Positions 8,886 through 15,781 of a stretch of DNA of 64,000 nucleotides are shown here, one piece after another (position 1 is the stretch's first letter; each line of letters opens with the position of its first letter). Source of the DNA: Kaistella sp. (GTDB lineage: Bacteria; Bacteroidota; Bacteroidia; Flavobacteriales; Weeksellaceae); NCBI GenBank assembly GCA_019459085.1, contig JAIBEW010000009.1:1-64000 (forward strand), given 5' to 3'. The notes under the pieces were generated by a model, which was given only the letters and a program-made list of their open reading frames with translations, was not told the origin of the DNA and did no database searches. The position numbers were made by a program, and so were the translations under genes.

Positions 8886-9329
8886 ATGATACGCATCACC
8901 AAGATTTTTACTTTCGAAACTGCCCATGTTCTTTATAATTACGATGGGAAATGCAAAAATATGCACGGACATTCCTACAAACTTTTTGTGACCGTAAAAG
9001 GGAATCCAATCGATGATCTGGATAATCCTAAAAACGGAATGGTAGTGGATTTTGGCGACATCAAAAATATTGTAAAATCGGAAATCATCGATCTTTGGGA
9101 TCATGCTGTTTTGGTGAATGCAGTTTCTCCGCACAAAGATCTGGGCGAAGATCTGGAACAGAAAGGTCATAAAGTGATTTTCTGCAATTATCAGCCGACC
9201 TGCGAAAACATGCTGTATGAAATCGCGGAAAAAATAAAAAGCAAACTTCCTGGCGAGGTGTCTTTAGCCTATCTGAAACTCCACGAAACCGAAAATTCTT
9301 ACGGGGAGTGGTTCGCTGATGAAAATTAA
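8886..9329 (+). CDS. queD: 6-carboxytetrahydropterin synthase / 6-pyruvoyl-tetrahydropterin synthase family
   Basis: A 147-residue protein of the QueD/PTPS fold. The zinc-binding histidines are visible in FETAHVLYN and NMHGHSYKL, with a third conserved region LWDHAVLVN, and the conserved PTCENMLYEIA and KLHETENSYGEW segments. QueD makes 6-carboxytetrahydropterin from dihydroneopterin triphosphate for queuosine biosynthesis; the related PTPS enzymes make pyruvoyl-tetrahydropterin, and the sequence alone does not exclude that. The ATG at 8886 is chosen because upstream in-frame starts would translate the CATCA simple repeat into a His-rich leader unlike any homologue. Confidence 0.88.
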   Translation: MIRITKIFTFETAHVLYNYDGKCKNMHGHSYKLFVTVKGNPIDDLDNPKNGMVVDFGDIKNIVKSEIIDLWDHAVLVNAVSPHKDLGEDLEQKGHKVIFCNYQPTCENMLYEIAEKIKSKLPGEVSLAYLKLHETENSYGEWFADEN

Positions 9330-9373
9330 TTTAAACACAGATTGTGTTGTAAAATCACCAAGTATACTTTTAT

Positions 9374-9410
9374 TTTGTGAAATTTGTGAAGAACATTTGT
9401 GAAATTTGTG
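9374..9410 (+). repeat. Direct repeat TTTGTGAAATTTGTG x2
   Basis: Two exact 15-bp copies, at 9374-9388 and 9396-9410, 22 bp apart, between the queD-like gene and lpxH and ending 9 bp before the lpxH start. Each copy itself holds two TTTGTG motifs. It could bind a regulator or be a dispersed repeat; nothing decides between these. Confidence 0.55.
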
Positions 9411-9419
9411 TTTGAAAAT

Positions 9420-10181
9420 ATGAAGATAAATTTAGAACAGAATAAAAAAATCTATTTCGCTTCCGACCAGCATTTTGGAGCCCCAAACCCAAAAGAAAGC
9501 AAGGTTCGGGAAGAGAAATTCATCCGCTGGCTCGACGGTATAAAATCCGATGCCCAGGTTTTATTTCTCATGGGTGATCTTTTTGATTTCTGGCACGAAT
9601 GGAACCACGTTATTCCGAAAGGATATGTGCGTGTTCTGGGCAAACTTGCGGAACTGAAAGATTCCGGAATTGAACTCTATATGTTTGTAGGCAACCACGA
9701 TCTCTGGATGAAAAATTATTTTGAAGATGAAATCGGATGCACGGTCTTTTTCGACAAACAGTATTTTGAAATCAACGGAAAAAACTTCCTCTTGGCACAT
9801 GGCGACGGACTCGGTCCGGGCGACAAAGGGTATAAAAGAATGAAAAAGCTTTTTACGAATCCTGTTGCCCAATGGGGTTTCAAATGGCTTCATCCGGATA
9901 TCGCAATGAAAGTAGCGCTGTATTTTTCCCAAAAAAACAAATTGATTTCCGGCGAAGAGGACAAAGAATTTCTTGGTGAAGACAAAGAGTTTCTCATCAT
10001 CTATTCCAAAGAAAAACTCAAAACCGAACAAATTGATTATTTCATTTACGGTCACCGCCATCTTCCGATGGTGCTCGATTTAGAAGGAAATGCCAAATAC
10101 ATCAACCTCGGCGACTGGATTTCTTATTTTACGTACGGCGTTTTTGATGGAGAGTTTGAATTGAAAACTTTTGATAAATGA
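9420..10181 (+). CDS. lpxH: UDP-2,3-diacylglucosamine diphosphatase
   Basis: Hydrolyses UDP-2,3-diacylglucosamine to lipid X in lipid A synthesis, at the inner face of the cytoplasmic membrane. The 253-residue product has all calcineurin-like metal motifs in order: SDQHFGAP (D-x-H), GDLFDFWHEW (GDxxD), VGNHDLW (GNHD), LAHGDG and YGHRH. Length fits LpxH (240-260). The ATG at 9420 (MKINLEQNKKIYFASDQHF) is preferred over one 7 codons upstream, which would lie in the direct repeat. The stop overlaps the start of the transposase gene by 4 bp (ATGA). Confidence 0.9.
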   Translation: MKINLEQNKKIYFASDQHFGAPNPKESKVREEKFIRWLDGIKSDAQVLFLMGDLFDFWHEWNHVIPKGYVRVLGKLAELKDSGIELYMFVGNHDLWMKNYFEDEIGCTVFFDKQYFEINGKNFLLAHGDGLGPGDKGYKRMKKLFTNPVAQWGFKWLHPDIAMKVALYFSQKNKLISGEEDKEFLGEDKEFLIIYSKEKLKTEQIDYFIYGHRHLPMVLDLEGNAKYINLGDWISYFTYGVFDGEFELKTFDK

Positions 10182-10645
10182 GTGCAGGAACCTTTTCTCA
10201 GATCTACATTCAACTCGTTTTTGTTGTAAAAGGAAGAGAGAATCTGTTGAAGAAGGTTTTTAGAGATGAGGTTTTTAAGTACATGAGCGGAATTTTAAAA
10301 GCAAAAGGGCAGAAAAGCATTATTATAAATGGCGTTGAGGATCATGTGCATCTTTTTATCGGCTTAAAGCCAAGCATGAAACTTTCTGATTTGGTTAGGG
10401 ACATTAAGAATAACACCACCAATTTTATTAATGAAAAGAATTTTGTAAAGGGAAAATTTGCATGGCAGGAAGGTTATGGCGCATTTTCGTATTCACAGTC
10501 TCAAATTGAAAAGGTTTATCAATACATTTTGAATCAGGAAATTCATCATCAGAAAAAGAGTTTTAAAGTAGAGTATTTGGAGTTATTGGAGAAATTTAAG
10601 ATTGACTATAAGGAAGAGTTTCTTTTTGATTTTTTGGAGGATTGA
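10178..10645 (+). mobile_element. REP-associated tyrosine transposase (RAYT, IS200/IS605 TnpA-like) coding sequence
   Basis: A 155-residue Y1 (HUH) transposase. The metal-binding His-Val-His is at residues 56-58 (VEDHVHLFIGL), followed by the family segment WQEGYGAFSYSQSQ (about 96-109) and VYQYILNQEIHH, where Tyr114 or Tyr116 would be the nucleophile. It appears intact and of full length. RAYTs are single-copy relatives of IS200 transposases that act on REP hairpins. The hairpins flanking the 3' region fit this. The start overlaps the lpxH stop by 4 bp, so it may be translated by coupling with lpxH, an unusual position. No tnpB-like gene is present. Confidence 0.88.
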
Positions 10646-10649
10646 TCAT

Positions 10650-10849
10650 GTCACGCCTACGGCGTTCCCAACCTCCGACATCCTTTTTTACAATCGTATC
10701 ACAGCTTCGCTGTTTTCTTCCTGAATGTTGCACTAAACTTATGGATCAGGTGAAAATTATTCTTAGTTGAAGAACACTAAAAAAAATTCTGAAGGAATGG
10801 CATTATTGTAACTAAATCCATTCAGTTAAAGGAACGCCGAAGGCGTGAC
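10650..10849. repeat. REP-like hairpin pair downstream of the RAYT gene
   Basis: GTCACGCCTACGGCGTTCC at 10650-10668 and its near-perfect inverted copy GGAACGCCGAAGGCGTGAC at 10831-10849 flank a 162-bp spacer. Each copy is itself a hairpin (ACGCC loop GGCGT). A third small hairpin ACAGCTTCGCTGT lies at 10701-10713. The arrangement of two facing REP hairpins beside a RAYT gene is the known form of REP/BIME elements. The region holds no gene. Confidence 0.8.
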
Positions 10850-10869
10850 ATTATTTTATACACCCACTA

Positions 10870-11907
10870 ATGCTTGACATTTTCAACATACAAACCGAAG
10901 CCCAGTTCCAACAGAAATGTCTGGAAACTTTCCGCTATCAGTACTCCAACGTGGAGGTCTACCGCAAATTTGTTGATTATCTGAACATTGATCCCGACAC
11001 AATTCAGGAGATGGAGAAAATTCCTTTTCTGCCGATTGAAATGTTCAAAAACCACCAGATTTTAGATAAAACCGCCAAGACAGATTTGTATTTCCAGAGC
11101 TCAGGAACGACTAAAATGAATCTTTCCAAACACTGGATTGCCGACGAAAAGCTTTATCAGGAAAGTATTTTCGAAAGTTTCGGACAGTTTATCGGAAAAC
11201 CGGAAGACTATATTTTCCTCGGACTGTTACCCAGTTACCTCGAAAAACAAAATTCATCGCTCATTTATATGGTCGATTTCCTCATGCGGAAATCTGGAAA
11301 ACCAGAAAACGGCTATTTCCTTTACAACCACGCCGAATTACTGGCGCTTTTAAATAAACTTTCATCGGAAAATAAAAAAGTTATTCTGTTCGGAGTCTCC
11401 TTTGCACTTTTGGATTTCCTGGATTTCTTTCAAAGCGAAGATGCCAAAACCTTTCAGCTTTCTTCAGACCTCACGATCATCGAAACCGGCGGCATGAAAG
11501 GTAGAAAAGAGGAAATGACAAAAGATGAACTCCTCAAAATCCTCCAAAAAGGTTTCGGAACCGACCGGATTTATTCCGAATATTCCATGACCGAACTGCT
11601 TTCGCAGGCATATTCTCTCGGCGAAAATATTTATCAAAGTCCAAAGTGGATGCGCATTTTAGTCCGAAATACAGAAGATCCTTTTTCTTATGTGGAAGAC
11701 GGAAGAACCGGCGCCATCAACATCATTGATCTGGCGAATATTCATTCCTGCAGTTTTATTGCGACCCAGGATCTGGGTAAAATCCTTCCGGACTCTGAGA
11801 TTTCTCGAGCCTCTCGGAATGAAAGCGTCTTTTTAGAGAAAAAGTTTCAGGTTTTGGGCCGGATCGATCATTCCGATATCCGCGGATGCAGTTTATTGGT
11901 ATCATAA
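10870..11907 (+). CDS. LuxE-like acyl-protein synthetase / acyltransferase family protein
   Basis: A 345-residue protein of the LuxE/ANL-like superfamily. It has the adenylation-type phosphate loop YFQSSGTTKMN (residues about 76-86), a mid segment LIIETGGMKGRKEEM, and the YSMTELLSQAY motif that resembles the acyl-adenylate A5 region, followed by a D-L-G motif near the C-terminus. LuxE proteins activate fatty acids as acyl-adenylates and pass the acyl group to a cysteine. No lux genes are nearby, so bioluminescence is not implied; such genes are common in flavobacteria with unknown acyl substrate. It lies 10 bp before the next gene, so the two are probably co-transcribed. Confidence 0.75.
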   Translation: MLDIFNIQTEAQFQQKCLETFRYQYSNVEVYRKFVDYLNIDPDTIQEMEKIPFLPIEMFKNHQILDKTAKTDLYFQSSGTTKMNLSKHWIADEKLYQESIFESFGQFIGKPEDYIFLGLLPSYLEKQNSSLIYMVDFLMRKSGKPENGYFLYNHAELLALLNKLSSENKKVILFGVSFALLDFLDFFQSEDAKTFQLSSDLTIIETGGMKGRKEEMTKDELLKILQKGFGTDRIYSEYSMTELLSQAYSLGENIYQSPKWMRILVRNTEDPFSYVEDGRTGAINIIDLANIHSCSFIATQDLGKILPDSEISRASRNESVFLEKKFQVLGRIDHSDIRGCSLLVS

Positions 11908-11917
11908 TTTTAACCGA

Positions 11918-12457
11918 ATGCTTAAAGTAGAAGAACTTACCTATAATTTTATTTCTCAGTTTTATGATTTTGAGAAAGATCTGGTGCTGACCAACCATTT
12001 CCATTCCGATTGGGAAGCCGATATTTTGGTCATCAGTTCCGAAGGTTTCAGTCACGAATTCGAAATCAAATTTTCGAAAAGCGATTTCAAAAATGATTTC
12101 AAAAAGAATTACCAAAATGCCAAAACGAAGGAGAAATTTCTGAAACACGACAAGATTTCCTGCGGAGATTACATTTGCAATCAGTTCAGCTTTCTTTTGC
12201 CGATGGGAATGATCGAAGCCGAAAAAATCCCGGAACACTGCGGAATCATTGAGTTTTATCACAATCCCGATTCCTGGGAAACCACTTTTTTTGAAGTCCG
12301 GAAGCCTAAAAAAGTTCATGAAGAGAAATTCTGGAATCTCGTGGATAAAGATCTGATGCTGAAAATGATGGCGCGGAATTACTATTACAAAAAACTGGAA
12401 CTTAAAGGAAAGCGTGAGGAATTGATTCTGCCGCCTCCGATTCCCCTAAAAAAATAA
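11918..12457 (+). CDS. Conserved protein with PD-(D/E)xK nuclease-like (MmcB-like) motif
   Basis: A 179-residue protein not recognised with certainty. The N-terminal half contains WEADILVISSEG followed by HEFEIKFSKSDFKNDFKK, that is Asp...Glu-x-Lys with an acidic/basic helix after it, the pattern of restriction-endonuclease-fold proteins and especially of MmcB-like DNA repair proteins. The C-terminus is basic and ends in a Pro-rich tail. It follows the LuxE-like gene by 10 bp. A DNA-related role is inference from a short motif. Confidence 0.5.
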   Translation: MLKVEELTYNFISQFYDFEKDLVLTNHFHSDWEADILVISSEGFSHEFEIKFSKSDFKNDFKKNYQNAKTKEKFLKHDKISCGDYICNQFSFLLPMGMIEAEKIPEHCGIIEFYHNPDSWETTFFEVRKPKKVHEEKFWNLVDKDLMLKMMARNYYYKKLELKGKREELILPPPIPLKK

Positions 12458-12531
12458 CCAATTTATAGCCTGAATGATTTCTGAAAAATCGCAGCACTGA
12501 TTTTGATGTAGATTTACATAAATAGTGAATC

Positions 12532-13260
12532 ATGAACTCAAATAAATTCAAAATAATCCTTTGGTCAGTCGGCATCCTGATGGTCGTTTTCTTAGGTTTT
12601 TTTCTGCATCAGCTGTCAAATTCCGAGTCGGCAAACTCTATGATGATTGTGCTGATGCTGCTTTTGGGCCTTATTTTAGGCGGAGTGATTACTTTTTTAG
12701 CTTCCCTGAAGACCGCTTCTTCGCCTCCCGTGATTACAGAAAGTTCGCACACGATTGCTGAAAGCATGCGCAAAGTGTTTAAAGTGGTTTCCGCTGAAGG
12801 ACACTTCAACGAAATCTACAACTACGAAGAAACCACGAAATTGCTCAATTTTATTCCTTCAAAAAAGAAAGCTTTGGTCATTGTTCAGGCAAAAGTTCTG
12901 GTAGGTTATGATTTCGAGAAATTCAAATGGGAAGTCGATGAGCAGAACCGTCGCGTGAAACTCCTGAATTTCCCGCCTCCTGAAATCCTTTCCACCGAAA
13001 CCGATTATAAATATTACAATATCGAAGAGCAGTTTTTCAACCTCTTCAGCAAAGATGATTTGGCCAGAATTCAGCAGAACGGCAAGCGGCAGGTGATTGA
13101 AGCGGCAAAAAAATCCCATCTTCCGGAAGTTGCAGCTGAACAGATGAGAATGTTGCTTACAGAATTGCTCGAAGGCAAGAATTTCTTCCTCGAAAATTCA
13201 TCAAAAATAACAGAAGGCAAAAACCGGATGGATTACAAACCCATGAATGCGGATTCTTAA
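12532..13260 (+). CDS. DUF4230 domain-containing protein
   Basis: A 242-residue protein with two N-terminal membrane segments (residues about 9-26 and 34-58) and a soluble domain with the features of DUF4230: SMRKVFKVVSAEGHFNEIYNYE, a conserved KKALVIVQAKVLVGYDF strand pair, and a C-terminal helix EAAKKSHLPEVAAEQMRMLLTELL. The family is widespread in Bacteroidota and Firmicutes with no proven role. It stands alone between the LuxE-like pair and the ABC-F gene. Confidence 0.8.
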   Translation: MNSNKFKIILWSVGILMVVFLGFFLHQLSNSESANSMMIVLMLLLGLILGGVITFLASLKTASSPPVITESSHTIAESMRKVFKVVSAEGHFNEIYNYEETTKLLNFIPSKKKALVIVQAKVLVGYDFEKFKWEVDEQNRRVKLLNFPPPEILSTETDYKYYNIEEQFFNLFSKDDLARIQQNGKRQVIEAAKKSHLPEVAAEQMRMLLTELLEGKNFFLENSSKITEGKNRMDYKPMNADS

Positions 13261-13351
13261 AGAATTTTTCAACAATACAAGTTGATTTCCTGATCTTTAA
13301 AGCCATTTTTCAGGTTTCAAAATAAACCGAAGACCATAAATTTCTTTTCCG

Positions 13352-13359
13352 TACTTTTG
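13352..13359 (+). promoter_or_regulatory. Predicted -7 box for the ABC-F gene
   Basis: TACTTTTG fits TAnnTTTG and lies 36 bp before the ATG at 13396. Confidence 0.5.
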
Positions 13360-13395
13360 CACCTCGAAATTACTCACTGTTATTACCCAATTTAT

Positions 13396-15321
13396 ATGTT
13401 GTCAGTTCAAGGTTTAGGTCTTCATCATTCAGGAAATTATCTCTTTCATAACGTAAATTTTACCATCAAAAAAGATGATAAAATCGGATTGGTGGGTAAA
13501 AACGGCGCAGGAAAATCAACATTACTTAAAATGCTGACCGGCGAAATCAATTTCTATGAAGGAAGTGTGGTTCCCGATGGCAATATTTCGGTGGGTTTTT
13601 TGAAACAGGATCTTGATTTTGTGAAAGGCAGAACCGTTTGGGACGAAACCATGCAGGCTTTTGAACAGATCAATGCCATGAAAAATGAGCTGGATGAGGT
13701 GAACCATCAGCTGGCCACCAGAACCGACTATGAAAGCTCGGCTTATGAAGGTTTTATTCACAAAATGACCGAACTCAACGACCTTTTGATGCATTACGAT
13801 GCCTACAATCTTGAAGGTGATGTCGAGAAAATTTTGTTAGGTCTGGGTTTTAAAGCAGATGATTTTCATAAAATTACCGATGAGTTTTCAGGCGGATGGA
13901 GAATGCGTATCGAGCTCGCCAAACTGCTGCTTCAGAAAAATGATCTGATGCTTCTCGATGAGCCTACGAATCACCTGGATATGGAATCCATCATCTGGCT
14001 CGAAAGTTTTCTGAAAGAATATCCCGGAGCAATTGTTCTCGTGAGTCACGACAAACAGTTCATGACATCGGTCTGCAACAGGACTTTCGACATCAATAAT
14101 AAAAAAGTCGACGATTACAAAGCCGACTATACCAAATATCTGGAACTCAGCAAGGAAAGAAAGGAAAAACTCATCCAGGCCAAGAAAAACCAGGATGTGG
14201 AGATCAAGCAGATGGAAGACAACATCAACCGTTTCCGTGCAAGTGCCACAAAAGCTTCTTTTGCGCAGTCTTTGATTAAAAAACTCGATAAAGTGGAGCG
14301 GATTGATGTGGATAACGATGACGTTTCCAAATTCAACATCCGTTTCGTACAGTCCGTAATTCCCGGAAAAGTAAATTTTGAAGCCAAAAAGCTGGGGAAA
14401 TCCTACGGCAATAAAAATGTGTTCGACAAAGTGGACTTTTTTGTAGAACGTGGCGACCGGATTGCGCTTCTCGGCCAGAATGGGCAGGGAAAAACAACGT
14501 TGGCGAAAATTTTAGCCGGAGAAATCAAGGATTATTCAGGTGAATGGAATTTGGGCCACAACGTCAACATCGGGTATTTTGCCCAGAATCAGGAAGAAGT
14601 TTTAACTCCGAATAAAACGGTGCTTGAAGAGGCGGAAGATGCCGCGACCGAAGATACGCGGCCGAGAGTCCGCGATTTGCTCGGAAGTTTCCTTTTTCAG
14701 GGTGAAGATGTGAACAAAAAAACCAAAGTACTTTCCGGTGGTGAACGGAACAGGCTGGCTCTGTGTAAACTGCTGCTGAGACCGTTCAATACTTTGATCA
14801 TGGATGAGCCTACGAATCACCTCGATATCCAGTCGAAGGAAATCATCAAACTTGCGCTTCAGAAATTTGAAGGAACTTTGATCGTTATTTCTCACGACCG
14901 TGAGTTTTTACAGGGCTTATGCGACAAGATTTTTGAATTCCGCGACGGAAGAATGAAGGAATTCCTAGGAAATATCGATGAATATCTGGAATTTCGCCAG
15001 AAAGAAAGCATCCGTGAAGTTTCTGCAGAAAAATCGAAGCTCAGCGAAATGCGCAACGAAGTTGCTGTTGAAAAACCGGTTGAGAAGCCTGTTGAAGTAA
15101 AGACCGCTTTTGTAAGCAAGGATCAGAAAAACATTCAGAACAAAATTAAAAAAGTCGAGGAGAAAATTGCTGAACTGGAACTGAAAATCGAAGAAATGGA
15201 GGCGGGTTTCACGAACGAAAATCCTTCGGAAGAAACTTTGGAGCAATACCAACAGAGAAAAACCGACCTTGATCTCGCATTGCAGGAATGGGAGTTTTTA
15301 GGCACCCAAATAGAAAATTAA
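13396..15321 (+). CDS. ABC-F family ATP-binding cassette protein
   Basis: A 641-residue soluble protein with two ABC domains and no membrane segment, the ABC-F architecture. Domain 1 has Walker A GKNGAGKST (about residue 35) and signature FSGGWRMR; domain 2 has GQNGQGKTT and signature LSGGERNRLALCKLLL; both have LLDEPTNHLD or MDEPTNHLD Walker B. The inter-domain linker is long and charged, and a C-terminal coiled-coil extension is present (KIKKVEEKIAELELKIEEME), like Uup and related proteins. ABC-F proteins act on the ribosome, in translation or antibiotic protection; which of these applies cannot be told. The ATG at 13396 gives MLSVQGLGLHHSG, fitting homologues. Confidence 0.93.
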   Translation: MLSVQGLGLHHSGNYLFHNVNFTIKKDDKIGLVGKNGAGKSTLLKMLTGEINFYEGSVVPDGNISVGFLKQDLDFVKGRTVWDETMQAFEQINAMKNELDEVNHQLATRTDYESSAYEGFIHKMTELNDLLMHYDAYNLEGDVEKILLGLGFKADDFHKITDEFSGGWRMRIELAKLLLQKNDLMLLDEPTNHLDMESIIWLESFLKEYPGAIVLVSHDKQFMTSVCNRTFDINNKKVDDYKADYTKYLELSKERKEKLIQAKKNQDVEIKQMEDNINRFRASATKASFAQSLIKKLDKVERIDVDNDDVSKFNIRFVQSVIPGKVNFEAKKLGKSYGNKNVFDKVDFFVERGDRIALLGQNGQGKTTLAKILAGEIKDYSGEWNLGHNVNIGYFAQNQEEVLTPNKTVLEEAEDAATEDTRPRVRDLLGSFLFQGEDVNKKTKVLSGGERNRLALCKLLLRPFNTLIMDEPTNHLDIQSKEIIKLALQKFEGTLIVISHDREFLQGLCDKIFEFRDGRMKEFLGNIDEYLEFRQKESIREVSAEKSKLSEMRNEVAVEKPVEKPVEVKTAFVSKDQKNIQNKIKKVEEKIAELELKIEEMEAGFTNENPSEETLEQYQQRKTDLDLALQEWEFLGTQIEN

Positions 15322-15336
15322 CAGTAGATTTGTAAC

Positions 15337-15693
15337 GTGAAATCAATACAGTCTTACAGAAAAATATTTTCATCATGTTGTGTGGTGCTGTATCTTTTTG
15401 TGGCGCTGTTTTCGCAGAATTTCCACAACCACGGCAGCGGTTTGGTTTTTAAGGATTTTAATTTTAAAAAATCCGAAAAAACCTTTACTGAAAACCATTC
15501 GGTTCAGGAATTTACCGACTGCTTGTCCTGTCACTTCCTGCACGACGGATTAACCGTGATCCCGGAAGGATTTAAACTCGCTTTTAACACTTCCGAAGAT
15601 TTCAGGAAAGAAATATTCGCTTATAACCAAAGATTTTCCGTTCTGGAAATCTTTTATTTCAACCTTCGCGGTCCGCCTTCCGATTTCATTTAA
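15337..15693 (+). CDS. Small secreted Cys/His protein next to a TonB receptor
   Basis: A 118-residue protein with an N-terminal hydrophobic segment (about 10-27) and possible metal ligands: HNHG directly after it and DCLSCHFLHDG in the middle (Cys-x2-Cys-His). The C-terminus ends with NLRGPPSDFI; a terminal RGPP stretch recalls the DUF2946-type proteins found beside metal-related TonB receptors, but that assignment is tentative. It lies 15 bp after the ABC-F stop and 88 bp before the receptor gene. A periplasmic metal-binding role in the same uptake pathway is inference. Confidence 0.6.
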   Translation: MKSIQSYRKIFSSCCVVLYLFVALFSQNFHNHGSGLVFKDFNFKKSEKTFTENHSVQEFTDCLSCHFLHDGLTVIPEGFKLAFNTSEDFRKEIFAYNQRFSVLEIFYFNLRGPPSDFI

Positions 15694-15699
15694 AACCAC

Positions 15700-15747
15700 T
15701 CATTTTTTGAAAAAATGATGCGCAAAGCTTTCCGACAAAGCCTTTGC
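15700..15747. promoter_or_regulatory. Two inverted repeats in front of the TonB receptor gene
   Basis: TCATTTTTTGAAAAAATGA (15700-15718) is a perfect 19-bp palindrome, and GCAAAG / CTTTGC (15722-15727 and 15742-15747) forms a second inverted repeat. The first could be an operator or a weak terminator of the preceding gene. No clear Fur or Zur box is seen. Confidence 0.35.
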
Positions 15748-15781
15748 ATTTTCGTATTTATTCAATTCAAAATTTATTTAA

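Noticed and set aside
9375-9419. A start of lpxH seven codons upstream of 9420.
   Set aside because: That start lies within the direct repeat and gives residues not seen at the start of the family.
10870-11907. Bioluminescence (lux) operon.
   Set aside because: Only a LuxE-like gene is present; luxA, B, C and D are absent from the window.
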